NCBI GenBank assembly: GCA_900548205.1
Contig: URJS01000074.1
Span: forward strand, 1-12,161
DNA from: an uncultured Roseburia sp.
GTDB taxonomy: Bacteria; Bacillota; Clostridia; Lachnospirales; Lachnospiraceae
Reading direction: 5' to 3'
DNA: 12,161 nt
Shown here: positions 6,716 through 12,161 of the stretch, piece after piece
Layout of the letters: the number at the start of each line of letters is the position of its first letter
How positions within the stretch are numbered: position 1 is the stretch's first letter
Position numbers and translations under genes: made by a program
The notes under the pieces: generated by a model
The model's database searches: none
What the model was told of the DNA's origin: nothing
Seen by the model: only the letters and a program-made list of their open reading frames with translations

Positions 6716-8514
6716 TCTAAAGATCCCTCCTTGTATCGTCTGCATGGGATTGTCAAAAAGCAGACAGTCCCGTTGCCGGGCGAGCTTTCGATTCTTACGC
6801 CGTATTCCTCGCCGTAATGAAGCTTAATGCGCTGATTCACGTTATGAACACCTATGCCGGAAGAACAGGTTTTGCCGGCGTCGGGACAAGCCTCATTTTC
6901 TGTTGCAAAGCCGCATCCGTCATCACGCAAAATAAGCTCAATCGTGTTGTCTGCAGAAAAATTACTCTCGATGGTTATGGTGATCGGGGCATCTGCACCG
7001 GAGGTACCGTGTATAATAGCGTTTTCTGCCAGCGGCTGTAAAACAAAACGCGGGATTTCATAAATCAACGTTTCTTCATTTAGGTTGTAGGTCACATCAA
7101 ACATCCCCGCATAACGGATGCTTTGCAGTGTAAAGTAATGGTTTAGGTTTTTGATTTCCAGTGAAAGCGGTATCAGCTCCTGCTTTTTTACAAGGGTATG
7201 CTGCAGCAAAAAGGTCAGGGAGGTGATGCCCTGCTCCAGTATGGGAACGTCATTCATCCGTGCAACAACACGCAGTGAATTTAACGTATTAAGCAGGAAA
7301 TGAGAGTTGATCTGGGATTGCAGAAAACCAAGCTCAAGATGACGCATTTGTTCCTGATTCCGCGTTTGCTGTATACTGAACATTTGAATTTTCTGCATCA
7401 TGCCGTCGATCGTTTGGCTGAGAAAGCCTAACTCATCGGTGCTGGCATCTCCGATTATGATGTTTAGATCATCATCTACCGGAATACTGCAGGCAGCGAT
7501 AATGTGGTTGATAGGCTGCATAATGCTTGCGTATACAAGGAGTGTTATGTATAGGCAGATAAAAATTAAAAGTACCGCAATGAGGATCAAGGCAATATTG
7601 ATAGACCTTGTTTCGCCGGATATATAGCTGTAAGGAAACGTGGCTACCAGATAGTTATCGAGGTCGGCGTTATAGTTAGAAATCATGACCTGCGTTTCGC
7701 CGCTTTTATTTAAATAAGCGGTAGCAGAAAGAGGATCATTGTTTTTTTTGAGTTCTGTTAAAATGTCGCTTTCCAGACATGTGCCAAGCAGGGCTTCATC
7801 CTGCGAAGAAATAATGTAGCCGTCCGCTTGTACAAGCATGATATTGGAGTCATCACCGAATGATACATTGGTGAACAGCGTGTTGCTGAAAAATTTTTCA
7901 TCCAGGTAGATCAAGATATACCCTATGTGTTCACTGGAATTATGCATATTATAAATTTTGCGCCCAAGAACGATCTTATCCTTGCTGCGGTAGGTATGGA
8001 TATATTGCAGGGAGTCATAGGGGGCGGACTCATCAATATTTGCCACAAGCTCCGAAAAGCGTTTGGGGTCTATGTCGTCATACCCTAAGTCATAGACAAT
8101 GTTGTGATTGCGGTCTACGATTCTTAGATTTTTCAAATAAATAGATGGAAAAGGAATTTCTGCGCGCATGCGGTTGATTGCTTTAATATCTTCTTCATTT
8201 GGAAGAAAGCCTTCAACACTTGACCTGGAGAGCATCTGCTGACAGACCTTATTGACAGAAAGCGTGTCAATATATTTGCGGAATACGTTTAGGTTTGTGA
8301 TCAGATTCTGGTTTAGCAGATACATGGCCTGTTCATTGGAACAATTCAGCTTCTCATGGATCGACTGTGTGTATACATTATAAGCATAAATTCCAATACT
8401 GGTTACCGGAATGAGGGATACAAATAAAAAAATGCAAAGAAGTCTGTTTTTGATTTTTACAGTGCGTAAAAGTTCAATTAGTTTGATATTCCATAATTTT
8501 TTTCGCGGTTTCAT
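6712..8514 (-). CDS. YesM-type sensor histidine kinase
   Basis: A 600-residue membrane kinase that probably senses an extracellular sugar or oligosaccharide and phosphorylates the regulator encoded just downstream. Membrane segments at about 22-46 and 304-330 flank an extracellular region of about 255 residues, the size and position of a Cache-type sensor in this family. A HAMP-like stretch follows (about 330-385). The His_kinase-type phospho-acceptor is H405 in QSQINSHFLLNTLNSLR; the family norm is QINPHFLYNTL, so P and Y are replaced by S and L. The ATPase domain has an N box (LQPLAENAIIHG, N498), a G1 box (DDGCGF, 531-536) and a G2 box (GIGVHNVNQR, 553-562). The start is supported by AAGGGGGA, 4 bases upstream of the ATG. 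Its stop overlaps the regulator's start (ATGA), indicating translational coupling. It diverges from the transporter operon. The ligand cannot be inferred. Confidence 0.92.
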   Translation of the reverse strand: MKPRKKLWNIKLIELLRTVKIKNRLLCIFLFVSLIPVTSIGIYAYNVYTQSIHEKLNCSNEQAMYLLNQNLITNLNVFRKYIDTLSVNKVCQQMLSRSSVEGFLPNEEDIKAINRMRAEIPFPSIYLKNLRIVDRNHNIVYDLGYDDIDPKRFSELVANIDESAPYDSLQYIHTYRSKDKIVLGRKIYNMHNSSEHIGYILIYLDEKFFSNTLFTNVSFGDDSNIMLVQADGYIISSQDEALLGTCLESDILTELKKNNDPLSATAYLNKSGETQVMISNYNADLDNYLVATFPYSYISGETRSINIALILIAVLLIFICLYITLLVYASIMQPINHIIAACSIPVDDDLNIIIGDASTDELGFLSQTIDGMMQKIQMFSIQQTRNQEQMRHLELGFLQSQINSHFLLNTLNSLRVVARMNDVPILEQGITSLTFLLQHTLVKKQELIPLSLEIKNLNHYFTLQSIRYAGMFDVTYNLNEETLIYEIPRFVLQPLAENAIIHGTSGADAPITITIESNFSADNTIELILRDDGCGFATENEACPDAGKTCSSGIGVHNVNQRIKLHYGEEYGVRIESSPGNGTVCFLTIPCRRYKEGSLE

Positions 8515-8560
8515 GCAATCCCCCTTACTGAAATAAGATGAAGATCTGTTTCCGATGCTG

Positions 8561-8594
8561 ATTCTATACTAAGCACAAAAAAGAAAAAAGTCAA
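8561..8594 (-). promoter_or_regulatory. Probable promoter of the kinase/regulator operon
   Basis: Read on the minus strand, TTGACT (8594 down to 8589) is a good -35, and TAGTAT (8570 down to 8565) follows after 18 bases; an overlapping TATAGAAT (8568-8561) is an alternative -10 at longer spacing. The -35 overlaps the first five bases of the operator box at 8590-8604. Binding there could therefore affect this promoter too, giving autoregulation (inference). Confidence 0.5.
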
Positions 8595-8625
8595 TATTGT
8601 ATAGCTTTATACAAATTGTGTATAT
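8590..8625 (+). promoter_or_regulatory. Putative tandem operator upstream of the transporter operon
   Basis: GTCAATATTGTATAG at 8590-8604 matches the box at 183-197 in 14 of 15 positions. A weaker second half-site, 21 bp downstream at 8611-8625, matches the first in 9 of 15, centred on TGTATA. The first half-site also overlaps an inverted repeat, TTGTATA (8597-8603) with TATACAA (8608-8614). The box sits between the divergent kinase and transporter promoters. That the neighbouring AraC-type regulator binds here is inference. Confidence 0.6.
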
Positions 8626-8653
8626 TCATTTTAAAGTTTAATCTAAGTATAAT
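8625..8653 (+). promoter_or_regulatory. Promoter of the ABC transporter operon
   Basis: A perfect TATAAT lies at 8648-8653. With 17-bp spacing the -35 position (8625-8630, TTCATT) is weak, in keeping with a need for an activator bound at the tandem box immediately upstream. The predicted start of transcription, near 8660, leaves a leader of about 40 bases ending in AAGGAGG (8689-8695), 7 bases before the ATG. Confidence 0.65.
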
Positions 8654-8702
8654 ATAAACAACGAAAGAAAATAGATTTTCAAAGAAAGAAGGAGGAAATA
8701 AC

Positions 8703-10115
8703 ATGAAAAAAGTAATCAGTACACTGCTTACACTGGGCATATGCACGACGGCGTTGGCGGGATGCGGCGGAACGGACGGTTCTAATCCTGCGTCAGGCAC
8801 AGTCTCTGTGCCTGACGGTACGGAGACCGCGCAAAATTCGGATCAGGCAGACACAAAAACGGCTCAGTTTGAGAACAAGAAGTTAAATATCGCTGTATTT
8901 GAGGGTGGTTACGGTCCTGATTATTGGAATGAGATCGTGGCTTTGTTTGAGGAAGCTTATCCGGGCGTTGAGGTGGAGATGCAGATCAGTCCTTCGATCG
9001 GCGATGTGATTCGGCCGCAGATTGTTGCCGGTAATGTTCCTGACTTTATCGTTATGAATGATAATGACACCACTGGACTGATCGCCTCTATGATCAAAGA
9101 AAGAGGGCTGCTGGAATTAACGGATGTATTTGAAGGACCGGGATTGGATGACGAGACGTCGCTTAAGGAACAGATCAATGAGGGGATTCTTGAAACATCA
9201 AAGTGCCAGCCCTATGGGGATGGTAAGATCTATCTGGCTCCTTTTAACAGCAGCCCTATGGGACTTGTTTATAATAAGACTCTGTTTGAGGAAATGAACT
9301 ATGAGCTGCCCACAACATGGGATGAGTTCTTTGCACTGGGAGATCAGGCGAAGAAAGACGGCTATGCGTTGATGACCTATGCAGGAGTTCATCCGGGGTA
9401 TATGGAATCCTTGCTTTGGCCGGCGCTTGCTTCGGCTACCGGAATTGAGAACGTAAACGATATTTCTAATTATGTGGAGGGCTCTTATTCTACGCCGGAG
9501 GCAATGAAGGTGCTTGAAAATATTGCAAGGATCGGTACTGACGGATATTTGCTGGAGGGAACAGCCGCACTGAATCATACACAGTCACAGACAGAAATGA
9601 TGATGAACAAATGTCTGTTTATTCCAAACGGAAACTGGATGGAAAATGAGATGGCTGACGCTCCAAGGGCGGACGGTTTTGAATTTGGTCTATGGACTGC
9701 ACCTGTTTTGAATGAAGGAGATGAGGCATATGTCATGACGAGTGTCGAGCAGTTTTCCATCCCTGCCAATGCCAAAAACCCGGAGCTTGCGAAAGAATTT
9801 CTGCGCTTTTTGTACACAGAGGATTCGGTGAAGCTTTTTGCGGAAAAGGCGAACGGGATTTATGCGCTTAAGGATGCTACGGAGTTGTCGAAAGGTCTTG
9901 TTTCCGATGGTATCTATAGCATGAATTCCATTTATGAGAATGGAACGTCTATGGCATTTGGTTTTGCGGCGCTGCCGGAGGGCTGCAAGGTTGTTCCGAG
10001 AGATCAGGTATTTAAGCCCTTATCCGATGTTATGACAGGAAAGATGAGCGTATCGGAGTGGGCAGAAGGCGTTGAGGAGTCTTTTAAGGAAGTAAATGCT
10101 ATGTCGGGGCAGTAA
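8703..10115 (+). CDS. Sugar-binding lipoprotein of a CUT1 ABC transporter
   Basis: A 470-residue extracellular solute-binding protein that would capture an oligosaccharide and deliver it to the two permeases downstream. A lipoprotein signal ends in LAGC (C21 lipidated), so the protein is tethered to the outer membrane face of the cell. Residues about 22-58 are a low-complexity Ser/Thr/Asp/Gln linker. The mature domain starts at KLNIAVFEGGYGPDYW and has the family features FEEAYPGVEVEMQ and IVAGNVPDFIVMNDND, then GLVYNKTLFEEM with PTTWDEFF. The GYG start, PQIVAGNVPDFI and IPNGNWMENEM resemble NgcE-type N-acetylglucosamine/chitobiose-binding proteins, but this is only a pattern match and ligand specificity is unproven. 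It is first in its operon, behind a strong ribosome site. A perfect hairpin lies in the linker coding region, and an intercistronic hairpin follows the stop; the latter would keep its level above that of the permeases. No ATPase gene is seen nearby. Confidence 0.92.
   Translation: MKKVISTLLTLGICTTALAGCGGTDGSNPASGTVSVPDGTETAQNSDQADTKTAQFENKKLNIAVFEGGYGPDYWNEIVALFEEAYPGVEVEMQISPSIGDVIRPQIVAGNVPDFIVMNDNDTTGLIASMIKERGLLELTDVFEGPGLDDETSLKEQINEGILETSKCQPYGDGKIYLAPFNSSPMGLVYNKTLFEEMNYELPTTWDEFFALGDQAKKDGYALMTYAGVHPGYMESLLWPALASATGIENVNDISNYVEGSYSTPEAMKVLENIARIGTDGYLLEGTAALNHTQSQTEMMMNKCLFIPNGNWMENEMADAPRADGFEFGLWTAPVLNEGDEAYVMTSVEQFSIPANAKNPELAKEFLRFLYTEDSVKLFAEKANGIYALKDATELSKGLVSDGIYSMNSIYENGTSMAFGFAALPEGCKVVPRDQVFKPLSDVMTGKMSVSEWAEGVEESFKEVNAMSGQ
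8791..8817 (+). repeat. Perfect 12-bp hairpin inside the binding-protein gene
   Basis: CGTCAGGCACAG (8791-8802) and CTGTGCCTGACG (8806-8817) are exact reverse complements around a TCT loop. The hairpin starts 88 bases after the ATG, in codons for the variable linker (SGTVSVPDG), so the protein would tolerate it. No T run follows. It could slow ribosomes, act as an RNA-processing or protein-binding site, or be a relic of a small insertion; the role is unknown. Confidence 0.8.
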
Positions 10116-10136
10116 AATCAAAGACGGCATATAATG

Positions 10137-10183
10137 CTGCGGCGGGAACGGTTTTGCTTAGGTGACCCGCCGCAGACATTTTT
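10137..10183 (+). terminator. Intercistronic hairpin between binding protein and permeases
   Basis: CTGCGGCGGG (10137-10146) and CCCGCCGCAG (10166-10175) form a perfect GC-rich 10-bp stem with a 19-base loop, followed shortly by TTTTT (10179-10183). It lies inside the operon, 21 bases after the binding-protein stop. It probably acts as a leaky terminator and as a 3' stabiliser, giving more binding protein than permease, as is known for sugar-transporter operons such as malE-malF. Confidence 0.75.
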
Positions 10184-10235
10184 ATAAGGGTGATCCATGA
10201 GTCGCATCATCCGTTGTTTTGGAGGGAACAATCAA

Positions 10236-11147
10236 ATGAAAACAAAAGTTGCAGAGCCAAAAAAGGGAAAGGGAAGGAAGAAGCCTGTCGGTTTTATCTG
10301 CGCGTGTGTGCTTCCCACGTTTTTGCTCACGCTGACGTTTACGCTTATACCTACGGTCCGTGCTTTATGGCTGTCATTGACAAATGCGACGGCGCTTGGA
10401 CTGAACAGCCGCTTTATCGGTCTGGAAAATTATGTGTATATGTTTCAAGATGAGTATTTTATCCTCGCTCTAAAGAATACATTAAAGTTAATGGCGTGTG
10501 TTCCGGTGATTACGATTGCGTTTGCCTTGGTTCTCGCCTTCATCATTTCACAGTCTGACCTAAAGGAACGCGGTCTGTATCGTACAGCGTTTTACTTTCC
10601 GAATATTATATCCATGACGGTTGTTGGAATCATATGGTCTTTTGTATTTCATCCGACTATGGGAATTTTAAACAGCTTTCTCAATGGCGTTGGTCTGTCG
10701 GCTTGGGCAAAAGCATGGCTGGGAGATGCGGACACGGCGCTCTGGTGCATTGCGGTGACATTGATCTGGCAGGCGACCGGTTACTATATGGTGATGCATA
10801 TTGCGGCAATGGATGGGATTTCAGGAGAAATCTATGAGGCGGCTACGATTGACGGGGCAGGACCTGTACAGAAATTATTTTCCATTACTCTGCCTTTGAT
10901 GAAAGATATTATCGGCATTACCTTCGTTCTTGCTCTTTCAGGAACGATTAATTTGAGCTTTACATTGTCAAAGGTTATGACAGGAGGCGGGCCGAATGGG
11001 GCGTCCTCGGTGCTGCTCCATTATATGTACGAACAGGGATTTATCAATGGTAATTTTGGGTATGCAATGGCGATCACTGTATTTACGCTGACGATTTCGA
11101 TCGCCTTGTCTTTGATTTCCCGCAAACTGACTAATAACGAATCGTAA
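10236..11147 (+). CDS. CUT1 sugar ABC transporter permease (MalF/UgpA type)
   Basis: A 303-residue inner-membrane protein forming one half of the sugar channel. I prefer ATG 10236 because GGAGGG (10221-10226) lies 9 bases before it; ATG 10197, in frame, would add 13 residues behind a weaker AAGGG. Six membrane segments are visible, beginning with one after the basic N-terminus (KKGKGRKK) and ending in MAITVFTLTISIALSLIS. The cytoplasmic EAA loop that contacts the ATPase reads EAATIDGAG at 201-209, with LP at 219-220, matching the family pattern. The length is usual for MalF/UgpA-type permeases lacking the extra MalF domain. It follows the intercistronic hairpin and ends 14 bases before the second permease. 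No ATPase is encoded in the visible operon; in Bacillota these transporters often share an MsmK-type ATPase encoded elsewhere. Confidence 0.92.
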   Translation: MKTKVAEPKKGKGRKKPVGFICACVLPTFLLTLTFTLIPTVRALWLSLTNATALGLNSRFIGLENYVYMFQDEYFILALKNTLKLMACVPVITIAFALVLAFIISQSDLKERGLYRTAFYFPNIISMTVVGIIWSFVFHPTMGILNSFLNGVGLSAWAKAWLGDADTALWCIAVTLIWQATGYYMVMHIAAMDGISGEIYEAATIDGAGPVQKLFSITLPLMKDIIGITFVLALSGTINLSFTLSKVMTGGGPNGASSVLLHYMYEQGFINGNFGYAMAITVFTLTISIALSLISRKLTNNES

Positions 11148-11161
11148 GGCAGGTGTAGACT

Positions 11162-12016
11162 ATGAAAACAAATGAACAGAGCCGCCGGAAGGCAGTTTTC
11201 GTGCGCTGGATCGTCCGGATTTTTATGATCGCTGTCACGGTGATCATGATATATCCGCTCATATGGAATATCTATTCGTCCTTTAAAACAAATAATGAAT
11301 TTCTATCGGATGCATTTTCCTTGCCAAAGGGTCTGGCATGGGATAATTATGCGCGGGCGATTGAAAAATCGAATCTTCTGGAAAATGTCGGGAATTCGGC
11401 GCTTATTGTCATCATTACGCTGGGCGTGATTCTTGCCTGTGCCGTTCCCTGCGCCTATTGTCTGGTCCGATACAGATTTTTTGGCTCTAAGCTGATCTTG
11501 AATATTTATATGGCGGCAATATTTGTGCAGGCAACCTTTATTATGATCCCGCTGTTTCTTCAGATGAATTCGCTCCATCTGCTCAATAACCGTCCGGCGT
11601 TGGCGGTACTGTACGCGACCATGCAGTTTCCGTTTGCAATTTTTGTGCTTTCCGGTTTTTTGCGCTCGATTCCGCGTGATTATGAAGAAGCCGCCATGAT
11701 CGACGGATGCGGACCGGCGCGCACGCTGCTTCAGGTCATTGTGCCGATGTCAAAACCGGGGATCGTAACCGTCTGCATGATCTCTGCGATGTCTGCATGG
11801 AATGAGTTTCCGGTCGCGCTCGTCATGCTGACCGATCCGGGGAAACAAACGCTGCCGGTAGGACTTGCAAATCTGTATGAGGTCCAGCGTTATGCTACTG
11901 ACTGGGGCGCGCTGTTCGCAGCGTTGGTTCTTGCGCTGATTCCGACAGTCGTGATATTTTTGGTTGGGCAGAAACAGCTCATCCAGGGGATGAACGTAGG
12001 CGGGCTGAAAGGATAA
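11162..12016 (+). CDS. CUT1 sugar ABC transporter permease (MalG/AraQ type)
   Basis: A 284-residue membrane protein forming the second half of the channel with the preceding permease. A first membrane segment lies at about 14-36, then comes the YPLIWNIYSSFKTNNEF stretch characteristic of MalG-type proteins, followed by five more segments. The EAA loop is EEAAMIDGCG (175-184) with P195, and the C-terminus ends in GGLKG, usual for this group. Translation should start at ATG 11162, behind a GGCAGG-type site right after the previous stop. It is intact and followed 22 bases later by the fucosidase gene. The substrate cannot be read from the permease, but the adjacent fucosidase and the sulfatase upstream suggest fucosylated and sulfated oligosaccharides (inference). 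Confidence 0.92.
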   Translation: MKTNEQSRRKAVFVRWIVRIFMIAVTVIMIYPLIWNIYSSFKTNNEFLSDAFSLPKGLAWDNYARAIEKSNLLENVGNSALIVIITLGVILACAVPCAYCLVRYRFFGSKLILNIYMAAIFVQATFIMIPLFLQMNSLHLLNNRPALAVLYATMQFPFAIFVLSGFLRSIPRDYEEAAMIDGCGPARTLLQVIVPMSKPGIVTVCMISAMSAWNEFPVALVMLTDPGKQTLPVGLANLYEVQRYATDWGALFAALVLALIPTVVIFLVGQKQLIQGMNVGGLKG

Positions 12017-12038
12017 TGAAAATATTAAGAGGGATAAG

Positions 12039-12161
12039 ATGAGAACACAAGAAGAACAGATTCGATATGCGGCGGCGATTACGCCAAGTCCGCGTCAGCT
12101 GGCATGGCAGCAGCTGGAATTTTATGCCTTTATCCATTTTGGGATCAATACTTTTACAAAC
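12039..12161 (+). CDS. GH29-type alpha-L-fucosidase, N-terminus only (cut by window end)
   Basis: Only the first 41 residues are present. The stretch PSPRQLAWQQLEFYAFIHFG and the INTFT that follows match the opening of the GH29 catalytic barrel in a fucosidase branch common in gut bacteria, where HFG precedes the sugar-binding pocket. GH29 enzymes release alpha-linked L-fucose with retention. There is no signal peptide before the motif, so the enzyme should be cytoplasmic and act on imported oligosaccharides. AAGAGGGA (12027-12034) is the ribosome site, 4 bases before the ATG, and the gene follows the second permease by 22 bases, so it belongs to the transporter operon. The catalytic nucleophile lies beyond the window, and whether the full gene is intact cannot be judged. 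Confidence 0.75.
   Translation, partial: MRTQEEQIRYAAAITPSPRQLAWQQLEFYAFIHFGINTFTN

Noticed and set aside
7588..7603. CAATATTG core resembling the operator inside the kinase gene
   Set aside because: Only the 8-base palindromic core matches; the flanking bases, second half-site and -10 spacing are missing.
8591..8800. 69-codon minus-strand frame across the divergent promoter and the binding-protein start
   Set aside because: It covers the operator, the promoter and the lipoprotein signal coding region, and has no protein-like features.
10197..10235. Earlier ATG start for the first permease
   Set aside because: GGAGGG is well spaced for ATG 10236, and the extra 13 residues do not look like the N-terminus of this family; it is kept only as an alternative.
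1..12161. CRISPR arrays, tRNA or rRNA genes, insertion sequences, phage or defence genes
   Set aside because: No array-like repeats, tRNA-like folds, transposase motifs or defence-type domains were seen; the window is fully explained by sugar-utilisation genes.

Overview
The window looks like part of a glycan-utilisation locus from a low-to-moderate GC Bacillota, most likely a gut-type Lachnospiraceae or related Clostridia. The reasons are the strong AGGAGG-type ribosome sites, a YesM/YesN-type two-component pair, a CUT1 sugar ABC transporter encoded without its ATPase, and the CAZyme and sulfatase content. No species can be named from the sequence alone.

Layout. (A) 283-4947, plus strand, an apparent operon: a membrane-anchored SurA/PrsA-like foldase with a degenerate parvulin region; a secreted right-handed beta-helix protein with a C-terminal F5/8 type C (CBM32-like) domain; and a type I sulfatase with a C-V-P-A-R formylglycine motif and no signal peptide. 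(B) 5123-8514, minus strand: a sensor kinase (YesM type) and a REC + AraC-HTH response regulator (YesN type), joined by an ATGA stop/start overlap. A 17-bp stem between A and B probably terminates both convergent units. (C) 8703 to the right edge, plus strand, divergent from B: a lipoprotein sugar-binding protein, two MalF/MalG-type permeases, and the first 41 residues of a GH29-type alpha-L-fucosidase cut by the window end. An intercistronic hairpin separates the binding protein from the permeases.

How the genes may work together (inference). The secreted beta-helix protein, perhaps folded with help from the adjacent foldase, would bind or cleave an extracellular glycan. The ABC transporter would import sulfated and fucosylated oligosaccharides. 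The signal-less sulfatase and fucosidase would then remove sulfate and fucose in the cytoplasm. The kinase/regulator pair would sense substrate and switch on both plus-strand operons.

The most notable non-coding signal is a near-identical 15-base box (GTCAATATTGTA[C/T]AG) upstream of both plus-strand operons. Each copy starts exactly 58 bp before a -10-like hexamer, and each is followed 21 bp later by a second, weaker half-site. This is what a tandem AraC-type operator would look like, and it links the two operons to the regulator encoded between them. A second unusual signal is a perfect 12-bp, 3-nt-loop hairpin inside the early coding sequence of the binding protein. Nothing in the window is clearly a new kind of system; the novelty lies in the uncharacterised beta-helix protein with its own foldase, and in the inferred import-then-desulfate pathway.
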